Assembly: GCF_004365355.1 (NCBI RefSeq)
Contig: NZ_SODP01000002.1
Coordinates: 1 to 64,000 of the forward strand
Length of the DNA: 64,000 bases
Direction: 5' to 3'
Source of the DNA: Kribbella pratensis
GTDB taxonomy: Bacteria > Actinomycetota > Actinomycetes > Propionibacteriales > Kribbellaceae
The position numbers and the translations under genes were made by a program. The notes beneath the pieces are model-generated. The model searched no databases. It had not been told where the DNA came from and saw nothing but the letters and a program-made list of their open reading frames with translations. Each line of letters starts with the position of its first letter. Positions within the stretch are counted from its first letter, which is position 1. Of the stretch, positions 17,512 through 25,776 are shown one piece after another.

Positions 17512-17691
17512 ATATCGAAGAACAACCTCGGTCGCATCCTCCGACTTGGAGCGGCGGCATTGACCGTCGCAGCATCTGTGGGGCTCAGCGCTCTGGCGCA
17601 AGTTCAGGCAGACGGCTCCGGGACCACGAACCGCGGCGTCACGAACGTGCTCGCCGACCCCACGAACGGAAAACTCAACGTGGGTTCGTGA
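17512..17691 (+). CDS. C: small exported protein with an apparent ATA in place of the start codon
   Basis: The frame reads (I/M)SKNNLGRILRLGAAALTVA then ASVGLSALAQVQA, a complete signal peptide, then a ~25-residue mature part ending DPTNGKLNVGS. The codon where a start should be is ATA (17512), with GGTGA 5 bp upstream and no ATG/GTG/TTG in frame that keeps the signal intact. Either the start was lost by an ATG-to-ATA change, or a rare start is used. A matching 3' piece exists next to B', so C is a genuine third member of the module. Confidence 0.5.
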   Translation: MSKNNLGRILRLGAAALTVAASVGLSALAQVQADGSGTTNRGVTNVLADPTNGKLNVGS

Positions 17692-17709
17692 GACCGGCGG
17701 GTGAATAGC

Positions 17710-17752
17710 CGGCGGCGTCGGCTTGGGCTCAGCCCAGGTCCGACCGCCGCCG
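17710..17752 (+). terminator. Strong stem-loop after B-C
   Basis: The arm CGGCGGCGTCGGCTTGGGCT (17710-17729) pairs with the arm ending CCGACCGCCGCCG (17731-17752), giving a stem of about 19 bp with one bulge and a very short loop, 18 bp after the stop of C. No U-run follows. Confidence 0.75.
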
Positions 17753-18169
17753 TCACCGTCTGACCGCAGCAGATGCCGGGGTCTCGGTCGCGCGTGATCG
17801 CCGGGGCGTCCGCGACTGGTCACGTCGCTTTCGACTAGCACTCGCCGCCCCCCCGCCACGCGAGCCCCATCTTCACCGCGGCTCACAGGGTCAAGCACCT
17901 TCGCCGAGTACGGTGCTCGTACTGCGGCCGAGACCGCGTAGCGGTCGACGCCACCGCCGAGTTGCTCGCGCGTGAACGAGGCAGCCCAGACAGCTGGCCT
18001 CGTCCTCCCAGTCACCCGTCAAATCGCAGCGCGCCGGTTGGCGGATCTCGTCCTCGACGCATTCCGTGAGCAGATGGGGCGGATCCAGCCCGGTACGACG
18101 AGGCAGCTGAGAGTGCCAGATCGTCCGTGCCAGCGCCTCAGCAGCACCACCCAGCGGACCTGGCGTCCC
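17753..18169. other. 417-bp region with no supported gene
   Basis: Several overlapping ORFs occur here on both strands but none has a ribosome site, codon bias or motif that convinces. The 3' end of the TetR gene begins at 18170. Confidence 0.4.
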
Positions 18170-18739
18170 TTAGAGTTCGGCGACGCGGATGCCTTCGAGT
18201 TGTAGCGTCAGATGACGGCGCCAGTCGGCGCTGCCTGACATGTTCGCCATTGCGCCGCGGGTGATGAGGACGAAGTCGTCGGGGCGGAAGTCTGCGCGGA
18301 GCAGGCCGGCGTCGACGGCACGCTGCACGACCCGCTCGACGATCGCCGCGAATGCGGTCTTCTCGGCGACGATGTCGCCCCAGGCCGCCTCTTCCGGACC
18401 CAGGATCGCCAACCGGAAGGCCACATCCGGCTCCGCGGACTCCAGGTACCCCAGGAGGAGAGATTCGAAGGCGGCCCAAGGGTCGGCGAGCTCCTCGGCG
18501 GCGCGGGCGAGACTGGTCATCGCTTCGAACCGGCGGCCGATGATCGCCGCTCGCAGCGCCCGCTTGTCGGCGAAGTGCCGATACAACGTCCCGACGCCGA
18601 GCCCGGCCCTGGTCGCGATCTCCTCCATCTGAACGTTGTCGCCTCGCCGGGCGAACAGCTCGCTGGCCGCGTCGATCACGGACTCCCGGTTACGTCGCGC
18701 ATCGGCGCGCAGTGATCGTTCGGGAGCAGACATGGTCAT
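18170..18739 (-). CDS. TetR-family repressor
   Basis: A 189-residue TetR/AcrR protein with the N-terminal HTH RRNRESVIDAASELFARRGDNVQMEEIATRAGLGVGTLYRHF split over residues 15-56, and a variable helical ligand domain. It is divergent from the NmrA-like gene 77 bp away; the shared promoter holds a palindrome. It most likely represses that gene and itself. The start could be ATG 18739 or 18733. Confidence 0.9.
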   Translation of the reverse strand: MTMSAPERSLRADARRNRESVIDAASELFARRGDNVQMEEIATRAGLGVGTLYRHFADKRALRAAIIGRRFEAMTSLARAAEELADPWAAFESLLLGYLESAEPDVAFRLAILGPEEAAWGDIVAEKTAFAAIVERVVQRAVDAGLLRADFRPDDFVLITRGAMANMSGSADWRRHLTLQLEGIRVAEL

Positions 18740-18749
18740 CTCACTGTAG

Positions 18750-18799
18750 TTGACGAAGCGGCAGGCCCCGGAGGTATATTCGGAACCGGAATTCCGATT
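18750..18799 (+). promoter_or_regulatory. Promoter and TetR operator of the NmrA-like gene
   Basis: TTGACG (18750-18755) and TATATT (18775-18780), 19 bp apart, look like -35 and -10 boxes for the rightward gene. Just downstream, AACCGGAATTCCGATT (18784-18799) is a palindrome around CGGAATTCCG with one mismatch per arm, placed over the likely start of transcription. Confidence 0.6.
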
Positions 18800-18816
18800 C
18801 CTATTACGGAGGTTTC

Positions 18817-19719
18817 ATGATCGTCGTCACTACACCGACCGGGCGGATCGGCAGCCAACTCGTCACTCGGTTGCTCCAACTGGGCAGCGATGTCCGCGTC
18901 ATCGTTCGCGACGCATCGCACCTCGACGAAGCGGTGCGCGAGAAGGTCGAGGTCTTCGAGGGGTCGCATGCGGACGCGGCCGTGCTGGACGAGGCACTGT
19001 CCGGCGCTGACGCGCTCTTCTGGCTCGTACCCCCGAATCCGGCAGCGCCGAGCGCCGAGCAGCACTACCTCGCTTTCGCCAGGGCGGCGGCCACCGCGAT
19101 CCGCCGCCACGACGTCCGCCACGTCGTCGGCGTCAGCAGCGCGGGACACGGATGGTCCGCCCCTGCCGGCGTGCTATCCGCTGCGTTCGCGATGGACGCC
19201 GAGCTGGCTGCATCGGGCGCTGCATACCGAGCACTGTCGCTGCCCTTCTACATGGAGAACCTGCTGGGCCAGATCGACGCGATCAGTGAGCGCGGCGCGT
19301 TCTCCCTGACCTGTGCTGCGGACCAGCCGCTCGCCATGATCGCCACACGCGACATCGCCGAACATGCCGCCGACCTGCTCACCAACCTGTCCTGGGCCGG
19401 CCAGGAGAACCTGCCGCTGTTCGGACCCGACCGCCTCACGCCGGACGCTGCAGCCCAGGTGATGAGCGAGGAGCTCGGACGACCGGTCGTCTACCAGCAC
19501 ATTGCCATGGACGACTTCGCGGCCATCCTCCGTGCACGCGGGGCACACGACCAGGCGATCACGGACACTGTAGAGATGTTCGCCGCCCAGGACCACGGCA
19601 TCTATGACGCAGACTGGCGTACGGCGACCATCGGCTCCACCAACTTCCGCACCTGGTGCCGCGAGGTCCTCAGACCTGCAGCAGAACGAGCCACCGAGCG
19701 CGCGGCCAAAAGCGCCTAG
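18817..19719 (+). CDS. NmrA-like NAD(P)-binding protein
   Basis: A 300-residue atypical short-chain dehydrogenase with the N-terminal nucleotide motif MIVVTTPTGRIGSQLVTRLL (an NmrA-type TGxxG variant) and VVGVSSAGHGW. Such proteins bind NAD(P) and act as redox sensors or quinone oxidoreductases. A strong ribosome site GGAGG lies before the ATG at 18817. Control by the divergent TetR is likely. Confidence 0.85.
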   Translation: MIVVTTPTGRIGSQLVTRLLQLGSDVRVIVRDASHLDEAVREKVEVFEGSHADAAVLDEALSGADALFWLVPPNPAAPSAEQHYLAFARAAATAIRRHDVRHVVGVSSAGHGWSAPAGVLSAAFAMDAELAASGAAYRALSLPFYMENLLGQIDAISERGAFSLTCAADQPLAMIATRDIAEHAADLLTNLSWAGQENLPLFGPDRLTPDAAAQVMSEELGRPVVYQHIAMDDFAAILRARGAHDQAITDTVEMFAAQDHGIYDADWRTATIGSTNFRTWCREVLRPAAERATERAAKSA

Positions 19720-19774
19720 AAGAGTGCATCAGACGGGAGCGAGTACGGCCGGTCGGTCAGTCGGCTGTCTCACC

Positions 19775-20533
19775 CTAGTGATCACCGAGCCAGTCGAGAA
19801 TCGTCGCCAGCAACCAGCCGTGGTGTGACAGATGGACATCGTGGCCGGCTTCGAACGCCTCGCGATACTCACCGCGAGGGATGGCGTCGGCCATGTCGCG
19901 GACCATGTCAGGTGGGCAGAACGGATCGTAGGTCCCTGTGATCATTAGCGTCGGGCAGGTGATGAGCGCGGCTCGTGATCGACTGACATCACCGCCCGCG
20001 TCGACGATCCCGCCCAGTGCCCCGGCCCAGCTTGCCGCCATGATCCGCGCGTTGTGTACGCCGTACGCCTCGACCAGGTACGCGGCCAGCGCTTTCAGGG
20101 GCTCGATCGGTTCATCCACAAGGTGCGCCAGTCGGCCGAGCATGCCCGGCGAGGTCACCACTTGACCGGCCGCGCCCCAGGTGACTGCCGACAAGGCGCG
20201 ACCTGGTTCGAGTGCCGCCATCAGCAGTGCGTTCTCGCCGCCGTCGCTGAAGCCGACGAAGTGTGCCGCCTCGACCTCGAGTGCGTCGAGTACGCCGAGA
20301 AGTGCTCGGGCGTCGTCCAGGTAATAGCTCGCGGTGTAGTGCCGAGGCTGGGGCTGGGAGCGCCCGGATCCCGGCAGATCGACTGCGATCACGCGAAATC
20401 CGGACGCGAACTCACGGCGCAAGCGATCGAGATCTGTGATGCTGCCGCCCCAGCCCGGCATGAGCACCACGGTTTCGCCGCGGCCGGTGTCCTCGTAGTA
20501 GATCTGCCGTCCATCCGGACCGTGCCAGGCCAT
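19775..20533 (-). CDS. Alpha/beta-hydrolase
   Basis: A 252-residue alpha/beta-hydrolase with oxyanion motif MPGWGG, VDLPGSGRS, nucleophile elbow VGFSDGGENA (Ser), acid GTYDPFCPP and late His GHDVHLSHH. Length and layout fit esterases or epoxide/lactone hydrolases of this superfamily; substrate is not evident. It converges on the NmrA-like gene and lies 101 bp downstream of the sugar operon on the same strand, so co-transcription with it is possible but not shown. Confidence 0.83.
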   Translation of the reverse strand: MAWHGPDGRQIYYEDTGRGETVVLMPGWGGSITDLDRLRREFASGFRVIAVDLPGSGRSQPQPRHYTASYYLDDARALLGVLDALEVEAAHFVGFSDGGENALLMAALEPGRALSAVTWGAAGQVVTSPGMLGRLAHLVDEPIEPLKALAAYLVEAYGVHNARIMAASWAGALGGIVDAGGDVSRSRAALITCPTLMITGTYDPFCPPDMVRDMADAIPRGEYREAFEAGHDVHLSHHGWLLATILDWLGDH

Positions 20534-20634
20534 CGCAGTCCTTCCACTCAGGGGCGCAGCAGCCTACAACGAGCAGGCGTGCCCTCAGGGCGGATTGAAC
20601 TTAGCGAGCCGGACGTCCCACCGGCAGCCGCGAC

Positions 20635-21429
20635 TCAGGTCGACAGCAGGTCGGCCACCTCCGGGAGGATCTGATCGACCGGGCCGCTCAGGCCGCATTC
20701 CATTGCCAGCCAGCCGTCGTACCCGATCGCGTGCAGGGCTTCCAGGGTCTCGGGCCAGTCGTAGTGACCGGCACCAGGCTCCAGGCGGTTGCTGTCGCCC
20801 AGCTGGACGTGGCCGATCATCGGGCCGGCCTTCCTGATCGACTCGCCGATCCGGGCTTCCTCGATCGACATGTGGAAGGTGTCCGCGGTGATCATTACCC
20901 CGGGTGATCCGACCTCCTCGATCACGGAAGCCGCGTCGGCCAACTGGTTGATAACGAAGTCCTCGAACCGGTTCAACGGTTCCAGATAGACCTTCGTACC
21001 CACGGACTCCGCGTGCTCGCCCAGCTCACGCAGAGCCTCGACCAGTGCCGCGCGGGAGTCCTCGACCGACCGGGGTGGAGTGAACGGCGGCAACCGTCGG
21101 GAGAACAGGCCGAAGGCGTGCGGCGAGACGATGCCGGTGCCGCCCGCTGCGGCGATCGTGCTCAAGTGGATCTTGAGCTGCTCGATGGCATCCCGGCGTA
21201 GGCCGGCATCGAAATCACCGATGAAATGGTCCATGTGTACGACGGCGGTCGGCATCAGCACACCGGCGTCGCGGGCCCGTCGCAGTTCGTCGATCCGAGC
21301 ACCGAAGATGCCGTCGCCGCGGGCAGACAGTTCGATACCGTCGAAGCCGACCTTTCTGACGAAGGTGAACTTCTCCTCCAACGTCTCGCCGGGCAGGGTC
21401 ATCTCGGCAGCTGCGAGCCGGAAGCTCAT
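20635..21429 (-). CDS. Sugar phosphate isomerase/epimerase (TIM barrel)
   Basis: A 264-residue xylose-isomerase-like TIM barrel (AP endonuclease family 2). Likely metal ligands are Glu in YLEPLNRFED, Asp/His in TADTFHM, His in GHVQLGDSNR and Glu in AMECGLSG. It overlaps the dehydrogenase stop by 4 bp (ATGA at 21426-21429), so it is the last gene of the operon from the binding protein at 25635. It likely isomerises or epimerises an oxidised intermediate of the imported sugar. Confidence 0.85.
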   Translation of the reverse strand: MSFRLAAAEMTLPGETLEEKFTFVRKVGFDGIELSARGDGIFGARIDELRRARDAGVLMPTAVVHMDHFIGDFDAGLRRDAIEQLKIHLSTIAAAGGTGIVSPHAFGLFSRRLPPFTPPRSVEDSRAALVEALRELGEHAESVGTKVYLEPLNRFEDFVINQLADAASVIEEVGSPGVMITADTFHMSIEEARIGESIRKAGPMIGHVQLGDSNRLEPGAGHYDWPETLEALHAIGYDGWLAMECGLSGPVDQILPEVADLLST

Positions 21430-22478
21430 GCGGTTACCTCCTCGTCGAAGCTGAGCACGACCTGCAAGGCCTCTTCCGGACGCTCGTCAAGCATCCGGAA
21501 CGCCTCTGTGGCTTCAGCGATCGGCACTGTGTGGGTAATCAGATCAGTAACGTGCAGCCGCTTCTCCGAGGCGAGCTGGATCGCTGTCCTCGCCAGTCGG
21601 TCGTAGTCCCACCGATGCTGCACCGTCGGCGCGACCCCCGAGATCTGCGAGCAGACCAGCGCCACGCGGTTGTGATGGAACTCCTCCCCCAGCCGCAGGC
21701 CGATCCCGTCGCCCTGCATGAAGCCCGCGACGCAAACCCTCGAGCTGTACGCGACCGCCCGTACTGCCTCGTGCAAAGCGTGATAGCTGCCCGACACCTC
21801 CAAGCACACATCGGCGCCGCGGCCGTCGGTGAGGTCGCGGATCCGCTCCGCCACACCGCCCTCGGCAGGATCGATCACGTGATCGGCTCCGAGGTCCGAG
21901 GCCAACTGACGCCGGGCCGGAAGGTTGTCGACAGCAATCACCCGGCCGCCGTTCAGCCGGGCCAACTGAGCCGCCAGTTGCCCTGGTACGCCGAGGCCGA
22001 AGACGGCCACCGTCTCACCGATGTGAATGTCGGCGTCGAGCACCAGATTCAGCGCGATCGCGCCGATCTGGCTGAAGATGCCGACCCGCGGATCGACGGT
22101 GGCGTCCAGGATCCGCTGCGCGGCCCAGTCAGCCTTCTTCACCGTGTGGCTGCGATGTCCCCACGTTCCCCAGACGACGTCTCCGACGTTCACACCCGCA
22201 GCGCCGGCACCGAGCGACACGACCTCACCTACCTCCTCGTATCCCCACCCGTCCACGGGGTAGCTGATCGAGGTGTCGCCGTCGACGAAGAGCCGGGACG
22301 AGTCGTCCCATCGCTTGTTCAGATAGGGATTGCTGCCGCGGTACGCCGTGAGCTCGGTGCCCGCGGAGATTCCGGAGTACAGGGTGCGAATCAGGACCTC
22401 GTCCGGTTCGAGAGTGGGCTCAGCGTCGGGGACGACCTCCGCGACACGGGGCGAGCTGAATCTGACCAGGGATGGCAT
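21426..22478 (-). CDS. Zinc-binding alcohol dehydrogenase family protein
   Basis: A 350-residue medium-chain dehydrogenase with GISAGTELTAYRGSNP and YPVDGWGYEEVGEVVSLG in the catalytic domain and the Rossmann motif VAVFGLGVPGQLAAQLARL. The catalytic Cys expected after GIS in classical zinc alcohol dehydrogenases is absent (GISAGTE), as in the bacteriochlorophyllide/sugar-dehydrogenase-like subgroup. It likely oxidises the imported polyol or sugar. It sits between the second permease (36 bp gap) and the isomerase (4 bp overlap). Confidence 0.82.
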   Translation of the reverse strand: MPSLVRFSSPRVAEVVPDAEPTLEPDEVLIRTLYSGISAGTELTAYRGSNPYLNKRWDDSSRLFVDGDTSISYPVDGWGYEEVGEVVSLGAGAAGVNVGDVVWGTWGHRSHTVKKADWAAQRILDATVDPRVGIFSQIGAIALNLVLDADIHIGETVAVFGLGVPGQLAAQLARLNGGRVIAVDNLPARRQLASDLGADHVIDPAEGGVAERIRDLTDGRGADVCLEVSGSYHALHEAVRAVAYSSRVCVAGFMQGDGIGLRLGEEFHHNRVALVCSQISGVAPTVQHRWDYDRLARTAIQLASEKRLHVTDLITHTVPIAEATEAFRMLDERPEEALQVVLSFDEEVTA

Positions 22479-22514
22479 TGGTCTCCTTCGAGTTCGGCAA
22501 CGATGACGGCGCGG

Positions 22515-23411
22515 TCAGCCTTTGACGGCGCCGGAGAGGAAGCCCTGCGTGACCTGCCGCTGCAGGATGACGAAGATCGCGATCACCGGAACGATGGTGA
22601 TCAAGGTGCCGGCCGCCAGCGGCCCGATGTCCATCGAGCGACCGCCGGTGAAGTTGTAGAGACCGGCCGTGAGGGGCCGGTATTTCCCACTGGGCAGGTA
22701 GAGCAACGGCACCAGGAAGTTGTTCCAGTTGCTCAGGAAGGTGAAGACCGCCAGCGCGGCGGCGCCCGAGCTCACCAGCGGCATCATCACCTGCGCGAAG
22801 ATCCGGCTCTCGGAGGCGCCGTCGATCCGCGCCGCCTGTTCCAGTTCTTCGGGCAGATCGGAGAAGAACGCCCGCATGAAGAACGTCCCGAACGACAGAT
22901 TGGTCGAGATCAGCACCAGGTTGGCACCGACCAGACTGTCCAGTAGCCCCATGGACCGGAGCTGGAAGTACAACGGGATCATGTACGTGAAGAACGGCAC
23001 CAGCAGACCGAGTACGACGAGGTAGAACAGGACCGTCCGTCCCGGGAACGGCAACCGCGCGAAGGCGTAACCGGCCATCGTCGAGATCACGATCACGACG
23101 ACCGTACTGGGCACGGTCAGCAGCACGCTGTCCCACAGATAGCTGCTGAATCTCCCGACAGTCCAGGCCGATCGTAAGTTCTCGAACGAGAACGACGAGA
23201 ACAATCCGAACGGGTCGCTCCGAACATCCTGGGGTGTCTTGAGTGCCGTCGAGATGATCAGCACCACCGGGAACAGCGTCAGCGCCGCCATCGCCACCAG
23301 TACGACGTGGCGCACCGCGAGACCGGTGGTCCGGCGGAAGACATGCCGGCGGAGCTCCGACTGTTCCGCGGACTCCGTACGACGGGACACCGCGACAGGC
23401 ATCTCGACCAT
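22515..23411 (-). CDS. Carbohydrate ABC importer permease (MalG type)
   Basis: A 298-residue six-helix membrane protein starting MVEMPVAVSRR. The EAA loop appears as EELEQAARIDGASESRIFAQVMMPL, the contact to the ATPase. The ATG shares a base with the stop of the preceding permease gene. A long in-frame extension to 24110 is only the shadow of that gene. Confidence 0.9.
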   Translation of the reverse strand: MVEMPVAVSRRTESAEQSELRRHVFRRTTGLAVRHVVLVAMAALTLFPVVLIISTALKTPQDVRSDPFGLFSSFSFENLRSAWTVGRFSSYLWDSVLLTVPSTVVVIVISTMAGYAFARLPFPGRTVLFYLVVLGLLVPFFTYMIPLYFQLRSMGLLDSLVGANLVLISTNLSFGTFFMRAFFSDLPEELEQAARIDGASESRIFAQVMMPLVSSGAAALAVFTFLSNWNNFLVPLLYLPSGKYRPLTAGLYNFTGGRSMDIGPLAAGTLITIVPVIAIFVILQRQVTQGFLSGAVKG

Positions 23412-24328
23412 CAGGCCCCCAGCCCTTGCAGCGAAAGCCGACGCTGAAGCCGGTTCAGCATGATCGTGAACGGCACCGCCAGGACCGTGATCAGCAGGGC
23501 GAGCACCGTGCCATAACTGATCCGGTTGAGCTGGAACGCGCTCGAGTACGCGTAGGTGCCGAGCACTTCGGTGGCGTCCGCCGGCCCGCCGCCGGTCATG
23601 ATGAAGATGATGTCGAACACGCTGAACCCGCCGACCAGAGTCAGCGTCAGCACCATCAGGAAGACCGGCATGATCTGTGGCAGCAGGATGTGCCACAACC
23701 GCTGAGCGGCGTTCGCCCCGTCGATCCGCGCGGCATCGACCAGTTCCACGTCGACGTTGCGCAGTGCGGAGAGGATGATCATCGTGACGAAACCACAGGT
23801 CGCCCAGATCGCAGTCGCCAGTACCGCGTAGATTGCGGTCTTCGGATCCCCGAGCCAGCCGCGGGTCATGCTGCCGAGACCGACGGCCCCGAGCGCACGG
23901 TTGATCCAGCCGTTGACGGGATCGTAGATCCATCCCCAGACGATGCCGATGGCAACCCCGGGCAGCATGAACGGCAGGAAGAACAGCAGCCGGTAGACCG
24001 CCGCGCCGCTCCGGCCGGACCAGATCACGACGGCGACCAGCAGCCCGATGATCATCGGACTGGCGGTGCCGATCGCGATCCAGATCGCGTTGTTGCCCAG
24101 CGCATGCCACGTCGCGGCATCGGTGAACATCTCGGTGAAGTTGCTCAGCCCGACGAACGGCGGGGTCGGATCGAGACCGTCGAAGTCGACGACCGCGTAG
24201 TACAGCGCGTTGAGCATCGGGAACACGAAGAACACCGCGGTGACGACCGCGACCGGCAGCGCCAGCAGTAAGCCGAGGCGCGCCTGGGCCCGGCGGGTCA
24301 CCGGAGGAACGTTGCTGACGGCCCGCAT
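23411..24328 (-). CDS. Carbohydrate ABC importer permease (MalF type)
   Basis: A 305-residue inner membrane protein starting MRAVSNVPPVTRR two bases after the binding-protein stop. It has six hydrophobic segments and the EAA loop VELVDAARIDGANAAQRLWHILLPQIMP. With the MalG-type partner it forms the import channel; no ATPase gene accompanies them. Confidence 0.9.
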   Translation of the reverse strand: MRAVSNVPPVTRRAQARLGLLLALPVAVVTAVFFVFPMLNALYYAVVDFDGLDPTPPFVGLSNFTEMFTDAATWHALGNNAIWIAIGTASPMIIGLLVAVVIWSGRSGAAVYRLLFFLPFMLPGVAIGIVWGWIYDPVNGWINRALGAVGLGSMTRGWLGDPKTAIYAVLATAIWATCGFVTMIILSALRNVDVELVDAARIDGANAAQRLWHILLPQIMPVFLMVLTLTLVGGFSVFDIIFIMTGGGPADATEVLGTYAYSSAFQLNRISYGTVLALLITVLAVPFTIMLNRLQRRLSLQGLGA

Positions 24329-24330
24329 AT

Positions 24331-25635
24331 CTACTTCGCCGACTTCTCGTACGCCGTCTGCAGCTGGGCGGCGACCTTGGCCGGCTCGGCCTGACCGCTC
24401 AGGATGCCCTGGATGCCTTTCCACATGGCGTTGTTGAAGACATCGGTGGTCAGGACGTCGATGTTGTACCCGAAGTCACCGGTTCCACCGGCGATCTTGG
24501 CCGAGTCGTCCAGCACCTGCTTGAACAACGGCGACGCCTTCATCCCGTTCGTGTCGATCGGGTACGCCGGGATGTCCTGCAACTTCTCCGCGGCCCACCG
24601 GCCGTGCTCGGCGGTGAGCAGGTAGTCCAGGAATTTGATCGAGGCATCGGCCTTCTTGGTCGAGGCGGACACGAAGGTGCCCGAGCCGAGACCGCCGCTG
24701 AAGATCCCCGCGCCGTTCTGTGCCGGGAACGGAATGAAGCCGACGTCGAACTTGGCGTTCCGCTCGATGTCCAGGGCCAGCCAACTGCCGGTCGGGTTCA
24801 TCGCGGCCTTGCCGGAGTAGAACAGCGCGTTCGCGTTGTCGTAACTGACCGCGGCAGGTGAGGGAGTAAGCAATCCCTTGTCGTTCCACTGTTTCCAGAC
24901 CGCCAGCGAATCGACGACCGGCTGGGTGTTCCACGACGTACGGCCGTTGAGCAGGTCGTCCATGCCGTTGGACCCGACGGCGCTGGACAGCGACATGCTG
25001 AGCAGATGGCCGCCCTGCCAGCCTTCCTTGTCGCTGACGGCGAACGGGATGACCTTGTTCTGCTTGAGTTTCTCGGCCGCGGCGGTCAGCTCGGTGAGGT
25101 TCGTCGGCTGGGCGATTCCGTACTTCGCGAACAAGGTCTTGTTGTAGAAGACGCCGACCTCCTCGATCTGGCTCGGGACGCCGACGATCTTGCCGTCGAA
25201 GGTGACCCGCTTCTTGGCGAAGTCGTAGATCGGCCACTTGTGGTCGGCGTACGCGCTGGTCAGGTCGTACACCAGCCCGGCCTTGGCCAGGGCGCCGGCG
25301 AATCCCGGCCCGGTGTCGTACCCGAAGACGTCCGGGCCCTGACCGGAGCGCAGCTGGGTCTGCAGGACGGTCCGGACATTCTCGCTCGGGATCACGTCGA
25401 GCTTCACCGTGATGCCCTGGTTCTTGGACTCGAACGTCTTCAGGTCGGACTTGATCAGCTCCAGATCCGCCGGATCCTCGGGCTGGCCGATCATGTAGCG
25501 GATCTCCTGCTGACCGCTGGTGTCTTGCTGCACGTCCCCGGAGCCGGTCCCCGGAGCGCCGCCGGTGCACGCCGCGGTGGCGAACAGGGCTCCGGTGGAG
25601 AGGGCGACAGAGACGACGAACGCGATCTTCTTCAC
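24331..25635 (-). CDS. Sugar-binding lipoprotein of ABC importer
   Basis: A 434-residue extracellular solute-binding protein (family 1) with signal MKKIAFVVSVALSTGALFAT and lipobox TAAC (Cys 23). Motifs include QEIRYMIGQPEDPADLELIK and ALFYSGKAAMNPTGSWL, typical of sugar-binding proteins. First gene of the operon with two permeases, a dehydrogenase and an isomerase, transcribed away from the LacI gene. The substrate is probably a polyol or uncommon sugar, judged only from the enzymes. Confidence 0.9.
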   Translation of the reverse strand: MKKIAFVVSVALSTGALFATAACTGGAPGTGSGDVQQDTSGQQEIRYMIGQPEDPADLELIKSDLKTFESKNQGITVKLDVIPSENVRTVLQTQLRSGQGPDVFGYDTGPGFAGALAKAGLVYDLTSAYADHKWPIYDFAKKRVTFDGKIVGVPSQIEEVGVFYNKTLFAKYGIAQPTNLTELTAAAEKLKQNKVIPFAVSDKEGWQGGHLLSMSLSSAVGSNGMDDLLNGRTSWNTQPVVDSLAVWKQWNDKGLLTPSPAAVSYDNANALFYSGKAAMNPTGSWLALDIERNAKFDVGFIPFPAQNGAGIFSGGLGSGTFVSASTKKADASIKFLDYLLTAEHGRWAAEKLQDIPAYPIDTNGMKASPLFKQVLDDSAKIAGGTGDFGYNIDVLTTDVFNNAMWKGIQGILSGQAEPAKVAAQLQTAYEKSAK

Positions 25636-25672
25636 GAGCCACTCCCGTTGTCGGTGGCGATGCGTCGACTAA

Positions 25673-25705
25673 ACTTCTAACGTTAGAATTTCTAACGTTA
25701 GAAGT
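25673..25705. promoter_or_regulatory. Double LacI-type operator between sugar operon and LacI gene
   Basis: TTCTAACGTTAGAA occurs twice (25675-25688 and 25690-25703), each a perfect 14-bp palindrome with a central CG, one base apart. The whole 33-bp block is itself nearly palindromic. LacI regulators favour such CG-centred palindromes. The block lies 38 bp from the binding-protein start and 72 bp before the LacI start, so it can control both. Confidence 0.93.
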
Positions 25706-25776
25706 GATGCTCGCGGGGCGCATGAGCTCTGTCAAGATGTCGTCCTACGGTGTTTGAAGTCATCGAGGGGAGAACG

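Noticed and set aside
17479..18015. A 178-codon minus-strand ORF over the B-C terminator
   Set aside because: It runs through a strong stem-loop and the small ORF C, is Arg/Gly-rich and resembles nothing.
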